From: CAXXXW01 sp963665555
GTDB taxonomy: Bacteria; Pseudomonadota; Alphaproteobacteria; Thalassobaculales; Thalassobaculaceae
Assembly (NCBI GenBank): GCA_963665555.2
Contig: OY762308.1
Span: forward strand, 2,666,001-2,730,000
Reading direction: 5' to 3'
DNA length: 64,000 bases
Position 1 is the stretch's first letter; each line of letters starts with the position of its first letter. Under the pieces are notes generated by a model. It was not told the DNA's origin. It did no database searches and worked only from the letters and a program-made list of their open reading frames with translations. Shown one piece after another: positions 43,139-51,119 of this stretch. A program made the translations under genes and the position numbers.

Positions 43139-44368
43139 TCATGTCCGCCAGCGCAGGGTCGCGCAGAGGACGGCCGCCAGCGCCATCGCGGCGGCGCCGG
43201 CGAGGAAGACCGGGCGGTGGTCGCCCGTCCGGTTGAAAAGCTCCACCAGCGCCGGCCCGCCGACAAGCTGCGCCGCCCCCACCGCGATCGTCATCCGCCG
43301 CCACAGCGCCACCATCGGCCGGCCGCCCATCGCCCGCTGCGCGCGGCCGGCGATGATCGCGCTCGATCCCGGCTGCGAGCCGAACACCAGCGAGGAGAAC
43401 ACCAGCGCGCCCGCGCCCGGCGCCAGCACGGGCGCGGCGATCGACGCCGCCAGCGCCGCGAAAACCAGCACCAGCCCCGCCGTCAGCCCGATCCGGTCGG
43501 CCAGCCGGCCCCACAGCGCCGTGCCCAGCACCGCGCCCAGGCCGACCAGCGTCCAGTGCAGCGCGCCGTCCGCCATCGGCCGGCCCAGCCCGCGCACGAT
43601 GTAGTCCACCCAGTAGATCGAATGCGGGACCAGGCCGAGGGAGAACAGGAACTGCGCCGCCACCAGCTTCCAGCCTTCGGGCGGGATGGCGGCTTCGGGT
43701 TCCCCGCCGTCCTCCTCCCGCGGGTCGAGGCGGGGCGCGCCGGCCCAGGCCCAGAAGCCGACCGCCGCGCCAACGGCGCCGACCGCCGCCGCGCCGCCCC
43801 AGGCCCAGGCGATCCCGCGCTCCAGCAGCCAGGGCAGGCCGGCGGCGGAGAAGAAAATGCCGAGGCCGACGCCGGTGAACGCGATCGAGGTCGCCAGCGC
43901 CACCCGCTCCGGCGGCGCGAACCGGGTCACGTAGGAAATCCCCAGCACCATCGAGACCGCGACCACGATCCCGACCGCCAGCCGCCAGAAGGCGAGCCAG
44001 GCGAAGCCCAGCGGCGCGGCGCTCGCGAACAGCGACAGCACCGCCAGCGCCAGCGCGGCGCGCAGCAGCGCCGGCTCGCTCCAGCGCCGCCGCAGCGCCG
44101 GCGCCGCCAGCGCCCCGAACACATAGCCCGCGAGGTTGAGCGCGCCGACCCACCCCGCCTCGGCCTCGGTCAGCCCGCCGGAGCCGATCAGCGCCGGGAC
44201 CATCGGCGCGTAGCCGAACCGCCCGATCCCCATCCCGGCCAGCAGCCCGGCCTGGGCGCCGAGCGCGTATCTCAGCCAGGGCGGCACGGCGGCGCGGCGG
44301 CGGCGGAACGGGCGGGAAGCGGGGCGGACGCCATCGGCCTTGACCCTCGGCGGCGGAACGGGGCGCAT
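43139..44368 (-). CDS. MFS transporter of the YbfB/YjiJ type
   Basis: 409 residues from ATG 44368 with GGAGG 10 nt upstream. About twelve hydrophobic helices are visible. GIGRFGYAPMVPALIGSGGL and ALNLAGYVFGALAAPALRRR are characteristic of YbfB/YjiJ; the cytoplasmic middle loop (about residues 200-225) is acidic. It is an inner-membrane secondary transporter whose substrate is unknown. Divergent from the enolase-superfamily gene, 89 nt away. Confidence 0.87.
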   Translation of the reverse strand: MRPVPPPRVKADGVRPASRPFRRRRAAVPPWLRYALGAQAGLLAGMGIGRFGYAPMVPALIGSGGLTEAEAGWVGALNLAGYVFGALAAPALRRRWSEPALLRAALALAVLSLFASAAPLGFAWLAFWRLAVGIVVAVSMVLGISYVTRFAPPERVALATSIAFTGVGLGIFFSAAGLPWLLERGIAWAWGGAAAVGAVGAAVGFWAWAGAPRLDPREEDGGEPEAAIPPEGWKLVAAQFLFSLGLVPHSIYWVDYIVRGLGRPMADGALHWTLVGLGAVLGTALWGRLADRIGLTAGLVLVFAALAASIAAPVLAPGAGALVFSSLVFGSQPGSSAIIAGRAQRAMGGRPMVALWRRMTIAVGAAQLVGGPALVELFNRTGDHRPVFLAGAAAMALAAVLCATLRWRT

Positions 44369-44457
44369 GACAAGCCCCCCTCCATACCGCACAATGGCCG
44401 CCGGCGCGCCGCCCGGCGCCGCGCGCCGCCCCGACACGCGCGAACGGGACCCGCCCC

Positions 44458-45660
44458 ATGAAGATCGAGACCGTCCAGGACCTGCATTGCGGCGCCGGCT
44501 GGCGCGACTTCTCCTTCCTCAAGATCACGACCGACACCGGGATCGTCGGCTATTCGGAGTATCTCGAGGGCTTCGGCAGCCCCGGCCTGACCGGGGTGAT
44601 CCGCCGCCTCTCGGAACTCATCGTCGGCGAGGACCCGCGCCCGGTCGAGAAGGCGACGACGCGCCTCAAGCTGGCGACGAAGCATGTGCCCGGCGGCATG
44701 GCGGCGCAGGCCATCGCGGCGATCGAGAACGCGCTCTACGACATCAAGGCGAAGGACCTCGGCGTGCCGATGGCCGCGCTGTTCGGCGGGCCGTACCGCG
44801 ACCGCCTGCCGGTCTACTGGTCGCATTGCGGCACCTTTCGCGTCAGCCACCACGAGGCGATGGGCGCGAAACAGCCGCGCACGCTCGACGACATCCGCGA
44901 CCTCGGCCGGGAGGTGCGCGACAGCGGCGTCGGCTCGCTCAAGACCAACATCCTGCTGCTCGACCGGGAGGAGCCGGAGGTGTACATGCCCGGCTTCGGC
45001 CGCGGCGGTTACGGGCCGGAGCTGAACGGCGAACCCTGGCTTATCGAGTGGATCGCGCGCCAGATGGAGGCGTTCCGCGAGGGCGCCGGGCCGGACATCG
45101 GCCTCAAGCTCGACCTCAACTTCAACTTCAGGACGGAGGGCTACGTCCGGGTCGCCCGCGCGCTCGAACATGTCGGCATGGACTGGCTGGAGCTGGACAT
45201 TTTCGACCCGGCCCCGCTGCGCCGGGTGCGCGACAACGCGCCGATGTCGATCGCCTCGCTGGAGTCGCTGTTCGGCCGGCGCCAGTACAAGCCGTTCTTC
45301 GACGCCGGCGCGGTCGACGTCGCCATCGTCGACGTGCCGTGGAACGGCATCGCCGAATCGATCCGCGTCGCCAACCTGGCGGAGGTCTACGAGGTCAATG
45401 TCGCCGCGCACAATTTCAACGGCCATCTCGGCACGCTGATGGGCGCGCATTTCTGCGCCGCCGTGCCGAACTTCCGCGTGCTGGAGACCGATTACGAGGA
45501 CGTGACCTGGAAGGACGGGATTTTCGACCCGCCGCCGGTCATCGAGGACGGGATGCTGGTCCTGCCCGACACGCCGGGCTGGGGCACCGCGATAAACGAA
45601 GACGCGCTGGCCGAGCACCCGCCCGCCAACCGCATGTGGATCGGCGCGCGGGAGGAATGA
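44458..45660 (+). CDS. Enolase-superfamily enzyme (mandelate racemase/muconate lactonising type)
   Basis: 400 residues starting MKIETVQDLHCGAGWRDFSF. The N-terminal capping domain has AIAAIENALYDIKAKDLGVP. Barrel residues are LKTN (catalytic Lys region), LDLNFN, LELDIFD and SLESLFG as the metal ligands, and AHNFNGHLGTLMGAHF near the C-terminal end. The metal-ligand triad is D, D, E. Sugar-acid dehydratases of this branch take galactonate, gluconate and related acids; the substrate is not predictable. The adjacent MFS transporter suggests a linked uptake role. Confidence 0.88.
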   Translation: MKIETVQDLHCGAGWRDFSFLKITTDTGIVGYSEYLEGFGSPGLTGVIRRLSELIVGEDPRPVEKATTRLKLATKHVPGGMAAQAIAAIENALYDIKAKDLGVPMAALFGGPYRDRLPVYWSHCGTFRVSHHEAMGAKQPRTLDDIRDLGREVRDSGVGSLKTNILLLDREEPEVYMPGFGRGGYGPELNGEPWLIEWIARQMEAFREGAGPDIGLKLDLNFNFRTEGYVRVARALEHVGMDWLELDIFDPAPLRRVRDNAPMSIASLESLFGRRQYKPFFDAGAVDVAIVDVPWNGIAESIRVANLAEVYEVNVAAHNFNGHLGTLMGAHFCAAVPNFRVLETDYEDVTWKDGIFDPPPVIEDGMLVLPDTPGWGTAINEDALAEHPPANRMWIGAREE

Positions 45661-45931
45661 CGGGAGGCGCCCCGGCCGGAGCCTGGCCCGGCCTCGGGCC
45701 GGGCGGCCGGGGCCCGGAGTCGCCCCTCCAGCGCTCCCGAAAACGCCCCGGCGTCCCCGCTCCCTCCCAGGCGTCGCCCCGGACTCGATCCGGGGCCCGG
45801 AATCGTCCCTCCAACGCTCCCGAAAGCGCCCCGGCGCCGCCGGCAAGCGCGGGCGCCCCGCGCCTCCCGGCGCCCGGACCGAACCCGGCGCGCCGTTCGG
45901 GCATATTTTTATTCGACAAAAAAACATTCGC
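45661..45931. other. Non-coding gap with GC palindromes and duplicated 45-nt unit
   Basis: The 370-nt gap before the secreted-protein cluster has no plausible gene. It contains several rich GC palindromes (GGCCCGG-type), a 45-nt unit repeated at 45709-45753 and 45792-45836, and, from 45900, an A/T-rich stretch (TATTTTTATTCG) leading into the promoter at 45932. Confidence 0.6.
45709..45836. repeat. Two 45-nt direct repeats, copy C of the intergenic repeat type
   Basis: Units 45709-45753 and 45792-45836 match at 41 of 45 positions, each opening GGGGCCCGG and ending CCCCGGCG with CTCC-GCGCTCCCGAAA-like core. A palindrome CCCCGGA-CTCGA-TCCGGGG lies between them. This resembles the palindromes of copies A and B. 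Confidence 0.7.
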
Positions 45932-45960
45932 TAGACACTCGCTTCGGCCCGGCGTAGGCT
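45932..45960 (+). promoter_or_regulatory. Promoter of the secreted-protein cluster
   Basis: TAGACA (45932-45937) and TAGGCT (45955-45960) are separated by exactly 17 nt, four of six and four of six consensus matches, in an A/T-rich stretch. A leader of about 60 nt then ends in AAAGGAGGCG before ATG 46031. Confidence 0.55.
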
Positions 45961-46030
45961 CGTCCCCGCATTGGGGAGGGTAGGCCGCCGCCGCCGCCGG
46001 GGACGGGCTATCGACGAAAGGAGGCGCGTC

Positions 46031-46669
46031 ATGAAACCGCTCGAAGACCGGCGAAACCGTTCGAACGCGTGCGCGAAGCCGGCGCCGGGGCCGGCGCGGA
46101 CGAGCCTTGTCGCGGCCCTCGCGGGACTCGCGATGGCGCTCGGACTGGCCGCTCCGGCGGCCGTCGTCCACGCCCACGACGCCAAGTGGGGCACGGGCGG
46201 CGTGCTTCACGACTACACGCTCAAATTCTGCGCAAGACGAGACACCAGCGACAACACCCACAGCGGCAAAGACGACTATTACAAGGTGCGGTTCGACTAC
46301 CGCTGGAAGGACGTCGGCTACGTCATCGATCACGGTGTCCACCATGGCTACCACGGCGTGCCTTGGCTCAAGTGGGGATCGGATGCCGACATACACGTCG
46401 CTTCCCAATACACCGGCGAGTGGCGGTGCCGCTCCGCGTACACCAAAGCCGTGCTGGCCGGACACGGGAAGAGCAACGGCCATGGAGACTTCGTCAACGG
46501 CCGCATCGTTACGTCGGACGGCAACACGATCGAGTTCGACATCGACCACACGGTCAACACCCTTGGCGCCACGTCGGTGTGCGTCGCGGCCACCTTCGGG
46601 GGGGTTACCTGCATCGGCAGCTGGTGCTGGGGCGGAAGCTGGACCACCTCGCTGTACGCCAACTGCTAG
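46031..46669 (+). CDS. Secreted six-cysteine repeat-family protein, copy 1
   Basis: 212 residues. Signal peptide with an unusually long basic N-region (MKPLEDRRNRSNACAKP), hydrophobic core AALAGLAMALGLAAP and cleavage near VVHAHD. The mature part has GVLHDYTLKFCARRDT, GKDDYYKVRFDYRWKDVGY, then the shared block DADIHVASQYTGEWRCRSAY and DGNTIEFDIDHTVN. Six cysteines (KFC, WRC, SVC, VTC, WCWGG, ANC) probably form disulfides. I do not recognise the family. Preceded by AAAGGAGGCG. First of five tandem paralogues. Confidence 0.75.
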   Translation: MKPLEDRRNRSNACAKPAPGPARTSLVAALAGLAMALGLAAPAAVVHAHDAKWGTGGVLHDYTLKFCARRDTSDNTHSGKDDYYKVRFDYRWKDVGYVIDHGVHHGYHGVPWLKWGSDADIHVASQYTGEWRCRSAYTKAVLAGHGKSNGHGDFVNGRIVTSDGNTIEFDIDHTVNTLGATSVCVAATFGGVTCIGSWCWGGSWTTSLYANC

Positions 46670-46740
46670 TAAGGCCCAACCGGTCCGGGCCGGCGGCCCG
46701 CCGCGGCCGGGAACGGCGCATCGACGAAAGGACGCGCGGC

Positions 46741-47385
46741 ATGAAACCGCTCGAAGACCCGCGAAATCGTTCGACGGCGTTCGCGAGGCCGGCCGCGGGG
46801 CCGGCGAAAACGGGACTCGTCGCGGCCCTCGCCGGCCTCGCGATGGCGCTCGGGCTGGCCGCTCCGGCGGCCGTCGTCCACGCTCACGATGCCGCCACGT
46901 ACGGCGCGGGCGGCATCCTTCACGACTACACGCTCAAGTTTTGCGCGAAACGCAAAACCGGCGACCACACCCACAGCGGCAAAGACGACTATTACAAGGT
47001 GCGGTTCGAATACCGGTGGAAGGATGTCGGCTACGAACCCGACCAAGGCATTACTTTCGGCACCAGCGGCGTGCCCTGGTACGGTTGGGGCTCGGATACC
47101 GACATACATGTCGCTCCCCAGTACACGAACGCGTGGCGGTGCCGCCCCGTGTACACCAAGGCCGTGCTGGCCGGACACGGGAAGAGCAACGGCGGTAGCG
47201 ACTACATCAACGGGCGCGTCACCACGTCGGACGGCAACACGGTCGAGATCGACATCGACTACTGGGTCAACAACTCCAATGCCTGGGCGATTTGCGCCAA
47301 GGGCGTCTACACGAAGGGCACCTGCATCGGCACACTTTGCTGGGGCGGGCACTGGACCACCACGCTGAGGGCCAACTGCTGGTGA
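46741..47385 (+). CDS. Secreted six-cysteine repeat-family protein, copy 2
   Basis: 214 residues, 71 nt after copy 1. Same architecture: signal peptide ending VVHAHD, HDYTLKFCAKRKTGDHTHSG, GKDDYYKVRFEYRWKDVGY, a variable loop EPDQGITFGTSGVPW, ADIHVAPQYTNAWRCRPVY, and NGRVTTSDGNTVEID. Cysteines fall at the same six points; the last segment reads GTCIGTLCWGGHWTTTLRAN. It is the most diverged in the WRC block. Followed by the 70-nt element 47403-47472. No function inferred. Confidence 0.75.
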   Translation: MKPLEDPRNRSTAFARPAAGPAKTGLVAALAGLAMALGLAAPAAVVHAHDAATYGAGGILHDYTLKFCAKRKTGDHTHSGKDDYYKVRFEYRWKDVGYEPDQGITFGTSGVPWYGWGSDTDIHVAPQYTNAWRCRPVYTKAVLAGHGKSNGGSDYINGRVTTSDGNTVEIDIDYWVNNSNAWAICAKGVYTKGTCIGTLCWGGHWTTTLRANCW

Positions 47386-47402
47386 GGCCCGGATTCGATC
47401 CG

Positions 47403-47472
47403 GAGCCCGGCGGCGGCGGCGCGAGGGGAAGGGGCGCGAGCGTTCGGCGATAGAGCGCCATCGACCGGCCGG
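47403..47472. repeat. 70-nt downstream element, copy D
   Basis: Identical at 69 of 70 positions to 49858-49927. It starts GAGCCCGGCGGCG and ends ATCGACCGGCCGG, with GGGGAAGGGGCGCGAGCG and TTCGGCGATAGAGCGCC inside. D follows copies 1-2 and E follows copies 3-5, so each group of genes ends in the same element. Function unknown; a duplicated 3' flank is likely. Confidence 0.8.
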
Positions 47473-47780
47473 CGCCGGCGCCCCGGCCCCCTCGGGCGTC
47501 GCCCCTTCGACGGCGCCCCGGCCCTCCCGGGGCCCCGGTCCGACCCGGGGCGCCGTTCAGAGGCATTTTCAGACGCTAAATCGACATTCTCTCCGGCCCT
47601 GTCGCGCCCGCCATGCGGGACGGTCGACATATTTCCGCCGAAGAATCTCCAGACAGCGGACAAACGCGCTTTATCGGTGCATCGAATCCCCCTATGGTGC
47701 CTGTCGGTCCGGGTTGCCGAGCCGAAAGGGCGGGCGGGCGCCGCGGTCGGGAATGGAATATCGACGAAAGGAAGCGCGTC
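47473..47780. other. Leader region of the second secreted-protein group
   Basis: No gene is seen here. Palindromic GC blocks (CCCCGG-type) fill 47480-47565. From 47566 the DNA is A/T-richer, as ahead of copy 1, and parts resemble that region. CAGACA (47650-47655) with TATCGG (47672-47677) at 16 nt could be a promoter, weaker than that of copy 1. Confidence 0.45.
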
Positions 47781-48413
47781 ATGAAATCGCTCGAACGCTC
47801 CCGAAACCGTTCGACGGCGTTCGCGAAGCCGAAGCTGGCGAAGACGAGACCCGTCGCGGCCCTCGTCGGACTCGCGATGGCGCTGGGGCTGGCCGCTCCG
47901 GCGGCCGTCGTCCACGCTCACGATGCCGCCACGTACGGCACGGGCGGCATCCTTCACGACTACACGCTCAAGTTCTGCGCGTGGCGCACCCACGCCGACG
48001 AAACCCACAGCAGCAAAGACGACTATTACAAGGTGAAGTTCGAATACCGGTGGAAGGACGTCGGCTACGTACCCAAGAGTGGCATCACTTTCGGGACCAC
48101 CGGCGTGCCCTGGTCCTCGTGGGGCTCGGACGCCGACATACACGTCGCTTCCCAATACACCGGCGAGTGGCGGTGCCGCTCCGCGTACACCAAAGCCGTG
48201 CTGGCCGGACACGGGAAGAGCAACAACCAGGGAGACTACATCAACGGGCGTATCACCACGTCGGACGGCAACACGATCGAGTTCGACATCGACTACCTGG
48301 TCCAGAACGGCGCCACGGCGGTGTGCGCCGCGGGCACCTTCGGGGGGGTTACGTGCTTCGGCAATCTTTGCTGGGGCGGGAGCTGGACCACCACGCTGTA
48401 CACCGACTGCTAG
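47781..48413 (+). CDS. Secreted six-cysteine repeat-family protein, copy 3
   Basis: 210 residues; ATG 47781 follows AAAGGAAGCGCGTC. Signal peptide ends VVHAHD. Mature part: HDYTLKFCAWRTHADETHSS, KDDYYKVKFEYRWKDVGY, variable loop VPKSGITFGTTGVPW, ADIHVASQYTGEWRCRSAY, NGRITTSDGNTIEFDIDYLV, and the six cysteines ending LCWGGSWTTTLYTDC. Nucleotides 48132-48224 are identical to 46385-46477 of copy 1. It begins the second group. Confidence 0.75.
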   Translation: MKSLERSRNRSTAFAKPKLAKTRPVAALVGLAMALGLAAPAAVVHAHDAATYGTGGILHDYTLKFCAWRTHADETHSSKDDYYKVKFEYRWKDVGYVPKSGITFGTTGVPWSSWGSDADIHVASQYTGEWRCRSAYTKAVLAGHGKSNNQGDYINGRITTSDGNTIEFDIDYLVQNGATAVCAAGTFGGVTCFGNLCWGGSWTTTLYTDC

Positions 48414-48478
48414 CGAGGCCCAACCGCTCGGGCCGGCGCCGCGGCCGGGAGCGGAGCATCGACGAGGGGAGGCGCGTC

Positions 48479-49132
48479 ATGAAACCGCCGGAACGCCCGC
48501 GAAACCGTTCGACGACATTCGCGAAGCAGGGGCCGGCGCCGGCCGCGGGGCCGGCGAAGACGGGACTCGTCGCGGCCCTCGCGGGCCTCGCGATGGCGCT
48601 CGGGCTGGCCGCTCCGGCGGCCGTCGTCCACGCTCACGATGCCTCCACGTACGGCGCGGGCGGCATCCTTCACAACTACAGGCTCAAGTTCTGCGCGAAA
48701 CGCGACACCGCCGACAACACCCACAGCAGCAAAGACGACTATTACAAGGTGAAGTTCGAATACCGGTGGAAGGATGTCGGCCACGAACCCGTTAATGGCA
48801 TCACTTACGGCCACGAAACCGTGCCCTGGTACTCGTGGGGATCGGATGCCGACATACACGTCGCTTCCCAATACACCGGCGAGTGGCGGTGCCGCTCCAA
48901 GTACACCAAAGCCGTGCTGGCCGGACACGGGAGGAGCAACGGCGGCGCGGAATACATCAACGGCCGTGTCACCACGTCGGACGGCAACACGACCGAGATC
49001 GACATCGACTACTGGGTTAACACCCTTAAGGCCAAGTCGGTGTGCGCCTTGGGCACCTACTCGGGCTACTGCTGGGGTCACATTTGCTTCAGCGGGAAAT
49101 GGCACACCGCGCTGTGGCAAAACTGCAAGTGA
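48479..49132 (+). CDS. Secreted six-cysteine repeat-family protein, copy 4
   Basis: 217 residues, 65 nt after copy 3. A short Ala/Pro insertion (KQGPAPAAGPAKTG) lengthens the signal region. The mature part has LHNYRLKFCAKRDTADNTHS, KDDYYKVKFEYRWKDVGH, loop EPVNGITYGHETVPW, and ASQYTGEWRCRSKY. Its C-terminal end is the most diverged: VCALGTYSGYCWGHICFSGK, keeping six cysteines but losing the FGGVTC motif. Confidence 0.75.
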   Translation: MKPPERPRNRSTTFAKQGPAPAAGPAKTGLVAALAGLAMALGLAAPAAVVHAHDASTYGAGGILHNYRLKFCAKRDTADNTHSSKDDYYKVKFEYRWKDVGHEPVNGITYGHETVPWYSWGSDADIHVASQYTGEWRCRSKYTKAVLAGHGRSNGGAEYINGRVTTSDGNTTEIDIDYWVNTLKAKSVCALGTYSGYCWGHICFSGKWHTALWQNCK

Positions 49133-49202
49133 GGCCCAACCGCCCGGGCCGGCGGCCCGCCGCCGCGGCCGGGAGCGGAGCATCGACGAAAGGAGGCGCG
49201 TC

Positions 49203-49832
49203 ATGAAAACGCTGGAACACCCGCGAAACCGTTCGACGACATTCGCGAAGCCGGGGCCGGCAAGGACGAGACTCGTCGCGGGCCTCGCGATGGCGCTGGG
49301 GCTGGCCGCTCCGGCGGCCGTTGTCCACGCCCACCCCCCTTCGCCGGGCCAGCTCGGCGTGGTTCACGACTACACGCTCAAGTTCTGCGCGAAACGCGAC
49401 ACCAGCGACGACACCCACAGCGGCAAAGACGACTATTACAAGGTGAAGTTCGAATATCGCTATAAGGATGTTGGCTACACAGTCGTGGATGGTATCACTT
49501 ACAACTACGACACCGTGCCCTGGTACTCGTGGGGCTCGGATGCCGACATACACGTCGCTTCCCAGTACACCGGCCAGTGGCGGTGCCGCCCCACGTACAC
49601 CAAGGCCGTGCTGGCGGGACACGGGAAGAGCAACGGCTACGCGGACTACATCAACGGGCGTATCCTTACGTCGGACGGCAACACGATCGAGTTCGACATC
49701 GACCACACGGTCAACACCCTTGGCGCCACTTCGTCGTTGTGCGCCGCGGGCGTCTTCGGGGGGGTTACGTGCTTCGGCACCATTTGCTGGGGCGGGGGCT
49801 GGACCACCTCGCTGTACGCCAACTGCCAGTAA
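49203..49832 (+). CDS. Secreted six-cysteine repeat-family protein, copy 5
   Basis: 209 residues; GAAAGGAGGCGCGTC precedes ATG 49203. Shorter signal peptide and a different mature start, HPPSPGQLGVVHDYTLKFC. Then KDDYYKVKFEYRYKDVGY, loop TVVDGITYNYDTVPW, ADIHVASQYTGQWRCRPTY, NGRILTSDGNTIEFDIDHTV and LCAAGVFGGVTCFGTICWGG. Six cysteines conserved. Followed by the 70-nt element E. Function unknown. Confidence 0.75.
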   Translation: MKTLEHPRNRSTTFAKPGPARTRLVAGLAMALGLAAPAAVVHAHPPSPGQLGVVHDYTLKFCAKRDTSDDTHSGKDDYYKVKFEYRYKDVGYTVVDGITYNYDTVPWYSWGSDADIHVASQYTGQWRCRPTYTKAVLAGHGKSNGYADYINGRILTSDGNTIEFDIDHTVNTLGATSSLCAAGVFGGVTCFGTICWGGGWTTSLYANCQ

Positions 49833-49857
49833 GGCCCGGCCTTGAGCCGGGCAGCCG

Positions 49858-49927
49858 GAGCCCGGCGGCGCCGGCGCGAGGGGAAGGGGCGCGAGCGTTC
49901 GGCGATAGAGCGCCATCGACCGGCCGG
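49858..49927. repeat. 70-nt downstream element, copy E
   Basis: Matches copy D (47403-47472) at 69 of 70 positions. A palindrome CCCGGC-CTTGA-GCCGGG lies just before it and CCCCGGA-TTAAA-TCCGGGG at about 49954-49971 just after it, of the same type as copies A-C. It fills the 169-nt gap before the convergent peptidase gene. Confidence 0.8.
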
Positions 49928-50001
49928 AAATGGCGCCCCTGCCCCTGCTGGACCCCGGATTAAATCCGGGGCGCCGGGGGCGCCGCCGCCCCCCCCCCCC
50001 C

Positions 50002-51111
50002 TCAGAACACCTCCAGGCGGGCTTCGCGGCGGGACTCGCGCGGGCCGGCGGGGGTTTGGCGGCGGATCCGGACTTCGCCGAGATAGGTCCCGGCCGGCCA
50101 GGTTTCCGACTTCCGCTTGCCGATGGAGCGCCACAGCCTGATCCGGCGGCGGGGGATCGTCTCCTCCTTTTGGGCGAGCACGGTCCCGTCCGGCGCGCGC
50201 AGCGCCAGCGCGACGACATCGCCCGCCTCGACGCCCGCGACCTCGGCCCAGAAGGCGAGAATGTCCGCGCTCGACGGCAGCACCGCCTCCGACAGCGCGC
50301 CGGAGCGGATCGTGTCCGTCCCCGGCATGTGGCCGGCGAAGCCGATATTGTACGGGATCGCCGAAAGGTAGGGCAGGCGCGCCAGCGTCTCCGGGCGCCA
50401 CAGCGGCGCGTCGCCGTAATCGCAGGCCGGGCCGCCCGACAGGCCGGCGAAGGGGTCCACCGTGCGGCCCTCGAACTCGACCGACATGTGCACATGCGGG
50501 AATTCCGTCAGGCCCGACAGGCCGACCGCGCCGAGGGGGTCGCCGGCGCGCACCCGGTCGCCGGGCCGGACGCGCACGCTGCCGCGCTTCATGTGGCAAT
50601 AGCGCGTGCGCCAGCCGCCGCCGTGGTCGATCGAGACGCCGTTGCCGCATTCCCGGCCGCGCACGGCGGCGTGGCCGGCGCGCCGGACATTGGCGTCGCC
50701 CACGCCGTCGCGCGTCCCGGCCACCGTGCCGTCGGCGGCGGCGAGCACGGCCACGCGGTCGAGCAGCCTTCCGTCGTGGGCCAGCGCGAAATCGGTCCCC
50801 TTGTGGCCGTCGCCGCTCATCGCGCCGCAGGCGAAATCGGCCTGGCCCGGCCCCGGATCGACATCCACGTAGCGCAGGATCCAGCAATCGACGCCCGGCG
50901 CGCAGTCGATCGGGAGCGACAGCGGCAGGGGCGAGGGGGCGAAGGCGCGGCCGGCGGGATCGCGCAGCGCGACGCCGAGGACGCCCGGCGCCGCCGCGCC
51001 GTCGCCCCGCTCGGCCGCGCGCGCGAAGGGCGCGAACTCCAGAAACAGCCAGACCGCGGCGACGCCGGCGACCAGCACGGCCAGGACGTAAAGGACGACG
51101 ATCCGCAGCAT
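50002..51111 (-). CDS. M23-family metallopeptidase
   Basis: 369 residues. An N-terminal helix (VVLYVLAVLVAGVAAVWLFL) anchors or exports it. LytM-type zinc ligands are visible: HKGTDFAL (H-x3-D), then HMKRGSVRVRPGDRVRAGDP and FPHVHMSVEF (HxH). The domain cleaves peptidoglycan peptide bridges. A C-terminal ~110-residue region after YNIGFAGHMPGTDTIR has beta-sandwich character. Lies 8 nt after rfbA, so it is probably the last gene of that operon. Confidence 0.88.
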   Translation of the reverse strand: MLRIVVLYVLAVLVAGVAAVWLFLEFAPFARAAERGDGAAAPGVLGVALRDPAGRAFAPSPLPLSLPIDCAPGVDCWILRYVDVDPGPGQADFACGAMSGDGHKGTDFALAHDGRLLDRVAVLAAADGTVAGTRDGVGDANVRRAGHAAVRGRECGNGVSIDHGGGWRTRYCHMKRGSVRVRPGDRVRAGDPLGAVGLSGLTEFPHVHMSVEFEGRTVDPFAGLSGGPACDYGDAPLWRPETLARLPYLSAIPYNIGFAGHMPGTDTIRSGALSEAVLPSSADILAFWAEVAGVEAGDVVALALRAPDGTVLAQKEETIPRRRIRLWRSIGKRKSETWPAGTYLGEVRIRRQTPAGPRESRREARLEVF

Positions 51112-51119
51112 CGCGCCCC

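Noticed and set aside
46031..49832. Tandem copies as an insertion sequence or phage tail-fibre set
   Set aside because: No transposase, terminal inverted repeats or phage genes; each copy is a full secreted-protein gene with its own ribosome-binding site.
46031..49832. Resemblance of the six-cysteine family to PLAT-type lipid-binding domains
   Set aside because: Only loose beta-strand similarity by eye and no shared signature; not strong enough to name.
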